Shown here in pieces: positions 7,709 to 15,577 of a stretch of DNA of 64,000 nt. Origin of the DNA: Oscillospiraceae bacterium (lineage in GTDB: Bacteria > Bacillota > Clostridia > Oscillospirales > Ruminococcaceae); NCBI GenBank assembly GCA_003453215.1, contig DMMB01000069.1, positions 24,276-88,275 of the forward strand, written 5' to 3'. Positions within the stretch are counted from its first letter, which is position 1, and the number at the start of each line of letters is the position of its first letter. The notes beneath the pieces are model-generated. The model ran no database searches, was not told where the DNA came from, and was given only the letters and a program-made list of their open reading frames with translations. The position numbers were made by a program, and so were the translations under genes.

Positions 7709-9139
7709 TTATGATTTTTGGGCCAAGGCCGATAGTGCTTCGGCAATGGTTTTTTCATTGGCTTCCATGCCGTATTTATCTACTTCGGCGCGGCTGCGGG
7801 GGCCATGCGTCAGGCACCCTGCCCCGCCAATGCAGCCTCCGGTGCAGGCCATTCCCTCGATGAAGTTGGCATCCAAAAGATTTTTGCTCTTTTTGAACAG
7901 CGCAATGCGGCACTGCTCGATGCCATCGCAGGAGGCTGCTTTCAGCGCAAAATCGGTATGACCATGTTCTTTTATCCCCTGTGCCACCGCTTCCGCCAAT
8001 CCGCCGCAGCGGGCAAAGATGCGGCCGAAGTAGGAAGCTTCATCCAATACGCCTTCTTCCAGCGTGGTAATATCGATCTCACGGCTATCGAACAGGGCCT
8101 GCAGCTCCTCAAAAGTCATTGCCGCATCCACATAGGGGCGTACCGCCGGTTTGGCCGCTTCCCCTTTTTTGGCCGTACAGGGGCCAATAAAGACGACCTT
8201 TGCGGTTTCATCCTGCTCTTTCAGATATTTGGCGATGGTTGCCATGGGGGAAAGATTGTGCGAAATGTAGGGCTTCATTTCCGGGAAGGCCTTTTCGATA
8301 TAGCTGACAAAGCCGGGGCAGCAGGAGCTGGTGAGAAAGCCTTTTTCCACCAGTTCGCGGCTTTCGGCATCGGCCACCATATCGGCGCCCAGGGCGGCTT
8401 CCACCACCGAATAGAACCCCAACTGATGCAGCCCGGTAACAACCTGCCCCAGCTTGGCATAGGTAAACTGGCTGGAGATGGAGGGGGCTACAACGGCATA
8501 GACATGGTACTTCTCGTTCCCCTCGCTCTTTTTTATCATATCGATGACATTGAGGATATAAGATTTATCGGTAATGGCGCCAAAGGGGCACTGATACACA
8601 CAGGCCCCGCAGGAAATGCAGGTATTATTATCGATCGCGGCGGCCTTGTTCTCATTCATGGTGATGGCCTTGATTTTGCAGGCGTTTTCGCAGGGGCGCT
8701 TGCGATCCACAATCGCGGAATAAGGACAGACCCGGGCGCAGGCGCCGCAGTCCACACACTTGGACTTATCGATATGGGCCACATGATTGTGGAAGCTGAT
8801 GGCGCCCTTGGGGCAGACATCCTCACAGCGGCGGGCCAGACAGCCGCGGCAGGAATTCGTAACTTCGTAGCCGCCCATGGGGCATTCATCGCAGGCGATA
8901 TCGATGACTTCGATGACATTGGGATTCTGCCGATTGCCGCCCATGGCCATGCGCACCCGCTCGCTGAGAATGGCGCGTTCTTTGTACACACAGCAATAGA
9001 TGGTTTCGGCATTGCGGGGCGCCAATTCCCGCGGAATGGACATCACATTATCCAACAGGGTATCATTCCAGGCCTGGCGCGCTACTTCCCGCAGCACTTT
9101 ATATTTGATGTACTGTACCTTGGTATCAAACTTTCTCAT
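7709..9139 (-). CDS. Monomeric [FeFe] hydrogenase, group B type
   Basis: 476 residues. The N-terminal part has a cysteine cluster (DECPMGGYEVTNSCRGCLARRCEDVCP) and two further [4Fe-4S] ferredoxin motifs (CVDCGACARVCP, CISCGACVYQCP), about residues 80-190. The H-cluster domain carries L1 TSCCPGF, L2 GPCTAKK and L3 MACTGGCIGGAG. L1 with GF rather than xW and the cysteine-rich N-terminus fit group B. Such enzymes interconvert protons and H2 using ferredoxin, but few group B members are characterised. It is the last gene of the operon, 16 bases after the phosphatase gene. Confidence 0.92.
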   Translation of the reverse strand: MRKFDTKVQYIKYKVLREVARQAWNDTLLDNVMSIPRELAPRNAETIYCCVYKERAILSERVRMAMGGNRQNPNVIEVIDIACDECPMGGYEVTNSCRGCLARRCEDVCPKGAISFHNHVAHIDKSKCVDCGACARVCPYSAIVDRKRPCENACKIKAITMNENKAAAIDNNTCISCGACVYQCPFGAITDKSYILNVIDMIKKSEGNEKYHVYAVVAPSISSQFTYAKLGQVVTGLHQLGFYSVVEAALGADMVADAESRELVEKGFLTSSCCPGFVSYIEKAFPEMKPYISHNLSPMATIAKYLKEQDETAKVVFIGPCTAKKGEAAKPAVRPYVDAAMTFEELQALFDSREIDITTLEEGVLDEASYFGRIFARCGGLAEAVAQGIKEHGHTDFALKAASCDGIEQCRIALFKKSKNLLDANFIEGMACTGGCIGGAGCLTHGPRSRAEVDKYGMEANEKTIAEALSALAQKS

Positions 9140-9154
9140 GGGTTCCCCCTTCTT

Positions 9155-10330
9155 TTAGAAATACATTACCTTAACCCGCTTACCCATTTTGCGCAGCAGC
9201 TCCGAGAGTTCTTCTACCAGTTTCATCTTGATATTGAAACTGATGGGTAAGTTGGGATCCTGGTGGGCGGGATTGACGGCGCGGCCGACAAAAAAGCTGA
9301 CATCAGTTGCCTCCTCAAACAGCATCCGGCTGATCAGGCAGGCCCCATCATGGCCGTAGCCCCATTCTTCGTGCCGTTCGTTCTGATCCAGCACATCCTT
9401 TGCGTACTCAATGACCCGGCTAATGGTAATGATCCCCTCTGTCACCAGATCTACCCCCTCCATGTGGGCAACGGGCGGCAGATCGGAAGCCTGGTACTGC
9501 AATTCGGTGGTAATGGGTGCCCCAAGATATTGGGAGGCAATGGAGGCAGTCGTACCGCCGCAGATAATCCGCTTCCCCTCTTTGGAGAAAAACAACGTCA
9601 TCATGCGGGTATCATCATCGCGGTTACGGGGCGGGCCAAACAGAATATTGACCGGTTCCCTCCGGCGCACCCGCACCACGCAGGCGGTGGCATCATCGCC
9701 CGGCTTGCCGCCATACAGGCGGTTGCATTCTTCCACCAGCATGGTAGAAAGCGTTTTGGCATTGTAACCGGCCACCGAAGCCGTTGCCACAAAATCGGCA
9801 ATATCCTTTAACTGCCACCCAAAATTATACGCTACGCCAATGCCGGCATGGGGGCAGCCATCGCTGACCGCCACCAAAATATCTCCTTCCTGCAGACGCA
9901 GATCGGATTTATGTACCTTTTTGTCCCCCCCCACAATCATATCCCGGCCGGGCAGATCGGTGGGCACACCATCGCGGATTAAAATAACCGGCGGATTATC
10001 ATAACAGATAATCTCCGCCATTTCGTTATTGATCAGACGGATGATGGTAAAGGTGGAATAGGCCACCTTACGGACGGAGCAAATGGGAAGCGTGGCCGCA
10101 ATGGCTTTGACACATTCTTCCAGCGGCAGTCCCTCGGCAATCATGGTGGAAATGATGCGGGAAGTAAGGATCGAAAGAATATTGGCTTTTACCCCGCTGC
10201 CCAGGCCATCGGCCAGCACCACTACAGAGGACTCTTCCCCCTGCCCTGCTGCCTCCACATGATCGCCGCACAGCTCTTCCCCTTCATGATTGATGCTATT
10301 GTAACCGATTTCTACGCACAGATCATTCAT
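9155..10330 (-). CDS. SpoIIE-family (PP2C-like) protein phosphatase with C-terminal extension
   Basis: 391 residues. Residues 1-230 are a SpoIIE/PP2C fold with metal-binding motifs VVVLADGLGSG, ILVAVSDGCPHAGIG and GKPGDDATACVV. The remaining ~160 residues (ICGGTTASIASQYLG, DLVTEGIITISRVI) form a second domain I do not recognise. It dephosphorylates serine/threonine in its usual family role. The start overlaps the end of the PAS-hydrogenase gene by 8 bases, so the two are co-translated. In this operon it is the natural output partner of the sensory hydrogenase; its substrate is not visible. Confidence 0.88.
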   Translation of the reverse strand: MNDLCVEIGYNSINHEGEELCGDHVEAAGQGEESSVVVLADGLGSGVKANILSILTSRIISTMIAEGLPLEECVKAIAATLPICSVRKVAYSTFTIIRLINNEMAEIICYDNPPVILIRDGVPTDLPGRDMIVGGDKKVHKSDLRLQEGDILVAVSDGCPHAGIGVAYNFGWQLKDIADFVATASVAGYNAKTLSTMLVEECNRLYGGKPGDDATACVVRVRRREPVNILFGPPRNRDDDTRMMTLFFSKEGKRIICGGTTASIASQYLGAPITTELQYQASDLPPVAHMEGVDLVTEGIITISRVIEYAKDVLDQNERHEEWGYGHDGACLISRMLFEEATDVSFFVGRAVNPAHQDPNLPISFNIKMKLVEELSELLRKMGKRVKVMYF

Positions 10331-11993
10331 CGGATACCGACCCTTTCAGTTTATACAGCGCTATCTTGGTCTCTGCTGCCGTTTCTCCCAGCAGGGAGGC
10401 AATTTCCTGCACAATACGCATCTGTTTGGCCACCACGCCATCGGCGATTTCCGCCGTCTGCCGGCTGAGTTCCTCCTTTTGGCGGCGTACCCGTTCCTCT
10501 TCGGTCACATCGCGCAGAATACAGATGATCTGGTGGAATTCCCGATCCATGACAATGGTTTCTTCCGCATAGCGATTGTATTCCGAAAGATAGACCCGTT
10601 TTTTCTCCACGCTGTGCCCACTTTCCAGCACCGTAAAGAAATCGCCGGGATCCAAAATGCGGACAATCGGTTCGCCCAGCACATCGGAGGGAGAGGACAA
10701 ATTCATCATGGCAAGCGCTGCGCGGTTAATCTGTTGAATCTCCAGCTTTTCATTGAGCAGGATAAAACCGTTGGGGGAGTTATCCAGCACATTGCCGGTA
10801 AAGCTTTCGGCACGATCTTTGAGGTACGGCAGACACATGGAAATTTCCGCCTTGCCCTGATAGACGGCAATGGCCTTTTCCCGGCAGGTATTGTAGCCGC
10901 AGGAACCGCAGTTCAGTTCATCTTCCGGCTTCTTCTTGCCCATTTTACGCAGGATGTCAGTCAGCTCCCGTTCCGAGGGCAGGTGCCGTTCCTTGATGAG
11001 CGGCAGCCATTTTTGCCGCAGGAGTGCCGGTTCCGGCTGAGGCAGATTGAAATCTTCCCGGCCCGCAACCCGTTCCACCGCCTGGTAATCCCGCACCGGG
11101 GAACGATGGAATTTTTCCATCACCGGGCCGCCCACGCAGCTGCCGGTACACATCGACATTTCAATAAAGCAGCGATGCAGTCCGCCATGCAGCAGGTCTT
11201 CCATGACGGCCAGGCAATTTTCAGCTCCATCTACCGCCATATAAACATAATCCTGATTGGGCTTTTCCATGCTGCGCAGAATGCCCCCCGCCGTGGGGAA
11301 CAGCCGCGCGCAGCCGCCCTTTTGGAGTTCCGGGGCCTGTGACACGGCAATATGTTCCTGATTAAGCCAGGCGGTCAGTTCATCAAAGGTAAGGACCGCG
11401 TCAACCTCCTCGCATTCCTGGGCTTCCTCTTTTTTGGCCACGCAGGGGCCGATAAATACCGTTTTAGCCCCCGGAATACGGCGCTTGATATCGGCGCAGT
11501 GTGCCTGCATCGGCGACATTACCGGTGCCAAATAGCCCAGCAGCGAAGGATAATACCGCCGAATGAGCAAATTAACCGATGGGCAGCAGGAGGAAATAAT
11601 AATATCCTGGTCGGCTTCCATTACCATGCGGTCATATTCCCGTTTCACCACCGTTGCGCCCAGGGCAGTTTCTTCCGCATCGTAAAAGCCCAGTTTTTTC
11701 AGGGCCTCCCGCAGTTCTTCTATTCCGCTGCCGGCATAATTGGCAATGAAGGAAGGGGCCAGGCTGGCTACCACCGGTGCGCCGCTTTGCAGCATCACAC
11801 GCACCTTGCCGGTCTCATCCACAATCTGCTTGGCCTCCTGCGGGCATACCACAAAGCACTGCCCGCACATAATGCACTCATCCTGGATGATATAGGCCTG
11901 ATTGCCGGAGAAGCGAATGGCCTTGACCGGACAATGGCGGATACACTTATAGCAATTTTTACAGTTGGCTTTTTTCAGCGTCAAACATTCCAT
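10323..11993 (-). CDS. hydS: Sensory [FeFe] hydrogenase with PAS domain (group C/HydS type)
   Basis: 556 residues. Two [4Fe-4S] motifs open the protein (Cys11/14/17/21 and Cys40/43/46/50). The H-cluster domain (about 65-330) has SSCCPSVN, GPCVAKKEE and MCTGSCVGGP. Next come a four-cysteine iron-sulfur segment (CGSCGYNTCREKA, about 375-410), a PAS domain (VLDNSPNGFILLNEKLEIQQINRAAL, about 420-520) and a short helical tail. Group C hydrogenases are regarded as H2 or redox sensors because PAS and kinase/phosphatase genes accompany them. Variant L1 and L3 residues also suggest a sensor rather than a bulk catalyst. AGGAGG lies 9 bases before the ATG. Confidence 0.9.
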   Translation of the reverse strand: MECLTLKKANCKNCYKCIRHCPVKAIRFSGNQAYIIQDECIMCGQCFVVCPQEAKQIVDETGKVRVMLQSGAPVVASLAPSFIANYAGSGIEELREALKKLGFYDAEETALGATVVKREYDRMVMEADQDIIISSCCPSVNLLIRRYYPSLLGYLAPVMSPMQAHCADIKRRIPGAKTVFIGPCVAKKEEAQECEEVDAVLTFDELTAWLNQEHIAVSQAPELQKGGCARLFPTAGGILRSMEKPNQDYVYMAVDGAENCLAVMEDLLHGGLHRCFIEMSMCTGSCVGGPVMEKFHRSPVRDYQAVERVAGREDFNLPQPEPALLRQKWLPLIKERHLPSERELTDILRKMGKKKPEDELNCGSCGYNTCREKAIAVYQGKAEISMCLPYLKDRAESFTGNVLDNSPNGFILLNEKLEIQQINRAALAMMNLSSPSDVLGEPIVRILDPGDFFTVLESGHSVEKKRVYLSEYNRYAEETIVMDREFHQIICILRDVTEEERVRRQKEELSRQTAEIADGVVAKQMRIVQEIASLLGETAAETKIALYKLKGSVSDE

Positions 11994-12021
11994 TCGAACG
12001 TTCCTCCCCGCCGCAGCGGTT

Positions 12022-12270
12022 TTATTGCTTGTTCAGGGCTTTTAGCACCTTTTCTTCAAAGAATGCGCGGGTTCCTTCCGGCGTGACCGAGCAGAATTCC
12101 TCATCCACTTTTACACAGACGCCCAACTGGCACTGCCCCATGCAAAAGGCGCCGCACAGTTCCACCTCATCGCTGAGGTTATGATCGCGGATCAAATCCT
12201 GCAGCTGCTCCACCACCTGGCGGGAGCCGCGTACATGGCAGGAAGATCCGATACAAACTGTAATTTTCAT
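12022..12270 (-). CDS. Thioredoxin-like [2Fe-2S] ferredoxin
   Basis: 82 residues with the ligand pattern of the NuoE/HydC-like thioredoxin-fold ferredoxins: Cys6, Cys11, Cys39 and Cys43. Two extra cysteines (47 and 52) lie in CMGQCQLGVC. It is stand-alone here, not fused to a larger subunit, and probably hands electrons to or from the hydrogenase encoded next. Its ATG overlaps the stop of the kinase-like gene (ATGA). Confidence 0.9.
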   Translation of the reverse strand: MKITVCIGSSCHVRGSRQVVEQLQDLIRDHNLSDEVELCGAFCMGQCQLGVCVKVDEEFCSVTPEGTRAFFEEKVLKALNKQ

Positions 12271-13058
12271 CAGGAATTCACCTCTGTTTCAATCTCTTGG
12301 GGATTCTGCAGTCCATCGGAGTTGTCAATCCACCGCTGCAATTCGGCACGACTGCTGGCATTCGCCACCACCGTTTGGGAGGCCGCCACCAACGGGATCC
12401 AGCGGCGGATATGATGCAGCTCAATGCCGCTTTTTTGACAGAACAGTTCAAGATAGCGCTCCGCCCAATCCGGCTGACCGCGCATCCGCAGCAGCAGATA
12501 GGTTCTGGCAGCATCGGCCGCGGCATTGCCCTGCGTAGCGTGGAACCAATCGATGATATAGGGCTTGCCATCGGTACTGCTGATAATGACCTTGGAGGGG
12601 ACAAAATTGCCGTGGCAAACTTCATTGTATTTGGGGATCCGCTCCAGGCGGGAATAAAGGTCATAACGATCGGTGGCGGAAAGTTCCGAGCTGTTGATAT
12701 TGCGCTGCAGCTCATCTTTCAGCTTTTTAAACATCGGGCAGGATTGCTGATGGATGTGACAATGCAGCTCTGCAAAAAGCTCTATGTACTCCTCGGTTTT
12801 TTCCGGGTGTTTGGCCATCAGCTGTTCCAGGTTTTCTCCCTTGATATATTCCGAAACAATGGCCCACTTGCCATTAATGGAGGTCACCTCCAGTATTTCG
12901 GGGACGGTGACGGTCGTTTCCTCCATACGGGCCTGGTTCAGCGCTTCATTGATGACATCAGCCTTGGCACAATCGGGGTTAAAAACCTTCAGGCAGCGAT
13001 CCCCATCCCGAAAAACGGTGATGCTGTTCTGCACCGAAATAATGCGATCCAGGTTCAC
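12270..13058 (-). CDS. APH-fold kinase-like protein with altered catalytic loop
   Basis: 262 residues resembling aminoglycoside phosphotransferase/choline kinase-like proteins: KWAIVSEYIKGENLEQLM (hinge, about 64-81), ELFAELHCHIHQQ, CHGNFVPSKVII (148-159) and YIIDWFHATQGNAAADAARTYLL (about 167-189). The family catalytic loop is HGD-x4-5-N; here the Asp is Asn151 and the downstream Asn is Lys156. The metal-binding IDW (Asp170) is kept. This may make it a pseudokinase or a redesigned enzyme. Starts at GTG with GGAGG 7 bases upstream. It lies between rex and a ferredoxin in the hydrogenase operon, so a signalling role is more likely than drug resistance. Confidence 0.8.
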   Translation of the reverse strand: MNLDRIISVQNSITVFRDGDRCLKVFNPDCAKADVINEALNQARMEETTVTVPEILEVTSINGKWAIVSEYIKGENLEQLMAKHPEKTEEYIELFAELHCHIHQQSCPMFKKLKDELQRNINSSELSATDRYDLYSRLERIPKYNEVCHGNFVPSKVIISSTDGKPYIIDWFHATQGNAAADAARTYLLLRMRGQPDWAERYLELFCQKSGIELHHIRRWIPLVAASQTVVANASSRAELQRWIDNSDGLQNPQEIETEVNS

Positions 13059-13074
13059 GGGGCAGCCTCCTTCC

Positions 13075-13689
13075 TTATACCAGGCGGGCCTTTAGATGAG
13101 CCAGCGAAAGGGCCAGATTTTCGTATTGAATAACAGCATCGGGCGGCAGCTGCAGCCGGCAGGGGGCAAAGCACCAGAAGGCCCGCACGCCGCTGCGATA
13201 CAGTACATCGGTCACGGCCTGCGCCGCTTCCTTGGGCACCGTAACAATACCGATACTGACCTTGTTGGCGGCACAGAAATCGGCCAGATCCGCCATGGGC
13301 AGCACCGGCTTCATTTCACTGCGGTCACCCTCCGCCGGGACATTCAGATCGAATGCCGCCAGGATATTGGTGCCGTATTCCGAAAAACCTGCGTAATCCA
13401 GCAGCGCGCGGCCCAGTTTCCCGGCTCCTACAATAACTGCCGCAGCCGGACGGCCGCCCAGACAATCCTCCAGGCAGGCAGTCAGCTCTGCGCGGTCGTA
13501 GCCTACGCGGGGGCGGCCTGCTCCGCATACCGCGCCCAGGTCTTTCCGCACCTGCACTTCGCCCAGATCCAGTGCCTTGGCAATGCCGGTGGCCGAAACG
13601 GTGGTGATCTCCTGCGGAAGCGAACTGATATAGCGCAGATACTGCGGCAGACGGCCTATGGTGGCTCTTTTGATTTCTTTGGTATTCAT
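13075..13689 (-). CDS. rex: Redox-sensing transcriptional repressor Rex
   Basis: 204 residues with the Rex architecture. An N-terminal winged helix (about 1-80; ATIGRLPQYLRYI, TVSATGIAKALDLGEVQVRKDL) precedes a Rossmann NAD(H)-binding domain (AAVIVGAGKLGRALLDY, IGIVTVPKEAAQAVTDVL, GVRAFWCFAPCRL). Rex releases DNA when NADH/NAD+ is high, and commonly controls fermentation and hydrogenase genes. It is first in the six-gene hydrogenase operon, 16 bases before the kinase-like gene, so it probably regulates its own operon. AAGAAGGGG lies upstream of the ATG. Confidence 0.93.
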   Translation of the reverse strand: MNTKEIKRATIGRLPQYLRYISSLPQEITTVSATGIAKALDLGEVQVRKDLGAVCGAGRPRVGYDRAELTACLEDCLGGRPAAAVIVGAGKLGRALLDYAGFSEYGTNILAAFDLNVPAEGDRSEMKPVLPMADLADFCAANKVSIGIVTVPKEAAQAVTDVLYRSGVRAFWCFAPCRLQLPPDAVIQYENLALSLAHLKARLV

Positions 13690-13722
13690 ACGGTGATTCC
13701 CCTTCTTAAATAATCAGTGAAG

Positions 13723-13826
13723 TTTATATCGATAATATGCGGTACCTTTCCAAGGCTATTCTATCACGTCTTCCCCCCGAGGGGAATTGCTTTTCTTTTA
13801 TATCGGTATTGTAAATATCGATATAA
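13723..13826 (-). promoter_or_regulatory. Candidate operator cluster in the rex operon promoter
   Basis: Three related elements occur in the rex leader: TTTATATCGATAA (13723-13735), TTTATATCGGTA (13797-13808) and the inverted TATCGATATAA (13816-13826). The last two face each other. The first overlaps a possible -10 (GATATA, with TTGGAA 17 bases upstream on the minus strand). They do not match the classical TTGTTAA-N4-TTAACAA Rex site, so either Rex in this lineage reads a different site or another regulator acts here. Confidence 0.45.
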
Positions 13827-13835
13827 CGAGAGCGT

Positions 13836-13862
13836 AAAAAGTGCCCGCCAGAAAGCGAGCAC
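13836..13862 (-). terminator. Terminator after the LysR gene
   Basis: Minus strand: GTGCTCGC/GCGGGCAC stem (one G-T pair), 6-base loop, then TTTTTA. Confidence 0.8.
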
Positions 13863-13873
13863 ATTTCATTGCA

Positions 13874-14812
13874 TTATTGATCCCAATTATCCGGAAGTTC
13901 CCGCCTGGTGGCAATGAGTTCGGCAATAAATTGCTTATCCAGCGGGGAAAGGGTGTAGTCCTGCCGATAGATCAAAACATCTTTATACCGGCGGCGGCTA
14001 TCCCGGCAGGGGCGGTGCACCAGCGAATATCGCTCCAGCAATTCCTGCGAAACCGGAGATACCCACATAAAGGCCTGCGGATTGCGGGAGAGCAGCTCAA
14101 AGCGGCTGGCCCGTTCAAAGACATAGATCCGGCGGTTAATATCATCCGGCAGCTCCTCCCGCCGCACTTCGGAAGCCGGCAGAGAAGGAACATAAGGATC
14201 GGCATAGGCCACCCGGATATAATCTTTCAGGTCCTCATAGGGGATACTTTCCTGCTGGGCCAGCGGGCAGTCGCGGCTCATCAGCAGGGCATAGCGGAAT
14301 TCCGCCACCAATTCACACTGCAGGCCCTTTTCTTCCATCAGTTCTTTGTAGTAGCGGTCATAATTTTCGGCATACCGCAATATCCCCAGCTTAAAATCAT
14401 CCTGCAGAACATTTTTCAGGGTGCGCATTGCATTGGTTTCTTTATAGAAGATCTCAAATTCCTCATCGGCAGGCAATTCGCAGGAAAAACGGGCAAATGC
14501 CTCCGAAATATAGCTGGAACGCGGCACCGAAATGGAAAAGTGCTTCTTTTTGGCGGAGCCTTCGGTAAACATATGCTCCACTTCATCCACCTGCTGCAGA
14601 ATTGCCTTGGCATACCGCAGGAATACCCCGCCTTCCGGGGTCAGTTCCATTCCGCGGGCGCTGCGTTCAAAGATCGCAACTCCCAGGTTGTTTTCCAGGT
14701 CCTTAATGGCCCGGCTAAGATTGGGCTGGCCCACAAACAGCTTTTCCGCTGCCTTATTAATGGAGCCGGTTTCCGCCACCGCTACCGCGTATTTCATATG
14801 CTGAAGATTCAT
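13874..14812 (-). CDS. LysR family transcriptional regulator
   Basis: 312 residues. The N-terminal helix-turn-helix is typical: MKYAVAVAETGSINKAAEKLF, QPNLSRAIKDLENNLGVAIFER, LTPEG. It is followed by a substrate-binding-like effector domain that includes FEIFYKETNAMRTLKNVLQ. The start at 14812 was chosen over an upstream ATG because AGGAGG lies 7 bases before it. It is upstream of, and co-oriented with, rex but separated by a terminator. Its own upstream neighbours on the same strand are the DUF6320 and esterase-acyltransferase genes, a plausible but unproven target. Confidence 0.92.
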   Translation of the reverse strand: MNLQHMKYAVAVAETGSINKAAEKLFVGQPNLSRAIKDLENNLGVAIFERSARGMELTPEGGVFLRYAKAILQQVDEVEHMFTEGSAKKKHFSISVPRSSYISEAFARFSCELPADEEFEIFYKETNAMRTLKNVLQDDFKLGILRYAENYDRYYKELMEEKGLQCELVAEFRYALLMSRDCPLAQQESIPYEDLKDYIRVAYADPYVPSLPASEVRREELPDDINRRIYVFERASRFELLSRNPQAFMWVSPVSQELLERYSLVHRPCRDSRRRYKDVLIYRQDYTLSPLDKQFIAELIATRRELPDNWDQ

Positions 14813-14857
14813 GGAAGTCCTCCTGTCCTCACGGGGACACACTATAATCGGGGTGAT

Positions 14858-15553
14858 TTACAGGAAAAATTTCTTCTGAAGGGATTCCCGCAGGGGGCGG
14901 CAGCAGCCAATAATAATGAGCGTAAGCCCCAGAATGATGCCCGCCGCCAGCGGGTAAATGGACCACAGCAGGACCGTATGCACCTGAAAGGTCAGGTTGA
15001 TGAGAAATTCCACCAGCACCATCAACCCGCCGGTAAGGATAAATGCCCCGCCAAACACAAACAGGTGCCCGCCATGCAGATAGCGCAGCAGAGTAACCAT
15101 AACCGTTACCAGCAGCCCCGCCGCCCCTACCACCGGGAAAGCAAAGGAAAGGAACCACTGCCCGCCGGTGGCCAGATCAATGTACAAAAGGTAAACCCCC
15201 AATGCAACAAAATCGATGGGGACAAAGATAACCGGATTGCCCCGGCGAAACCACAGTGGCAGCACAATCACAATATAGCCCATCAGCAAAGCCCCGGTGA
15301 CATAGCCCGACCATACAATTCCGCCATTGATGCGCCAATCGCACAGCAGGCAAATCACGATAGGCAGCACCGTAAGCACCGTTACCACGAACAGCGCCCC
15401 GCTGCGGCTTACCTCCTTATGGGTGTGTTCTTCCGGCGGGTAGGGCCCTTCCCCGGTGGGTGGCTCCATTTCCGGGTGAAAGACGGTTGTGCTGCACAGC
15501 GGGCACTTTTTCTCGCTTTCGCCCAGTTCTACACCGCATTTTACGCAGTACAT
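14858..15553 (-). CDS. DUF6320 family zinc-ribbon membrane protein
   Basis: 231 residues. An N-terminal zinc ribbon (CVKCGVELGESEKKCPLC, Cys3/6/17/20 region) is followed by an acidic/proline linker and six hydrophobic segments ending in a basic tail (ESLQKKFFL). It is in the operon after the esterase-acyltransferase gene, 24 bases downstream. Family function is unknown; the pairing with an acyltransferase-like partner suggests a role in lipid or envelope modification, which is inference. Confidence 0.8.
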   Translation of the reverse strand: MYCVKCGVELGESEKKCPLCSTTVFHPEMEPPTGEGPYPPEEHTHKEVSRSGALFVVTVLTVLPIVICLLCDWRINGGIVWSGYVTGALLMGYIVIVLPLWFRRGNPVIFVPIDFVALGVYLLYIDLATGGQWFLSFAFPVVGAAGLLVTVMVTLLRYLHGGHLFVFGGAFILTGGLMVLVEFLINLTFQVHTVLLWSIYPLAAGIILGLTLIIIGCCRPLRESLQKKFFL

Positions 15554-15577
15554 AGCTGTTCCCCCTTTTTGGACATT

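Noticed and set aside
12270..13058. Aminoglycoside resistance gene
   Set aside because: The fold is APH-like, but the catalytic loop is altered and the gene lies within a redox operon.
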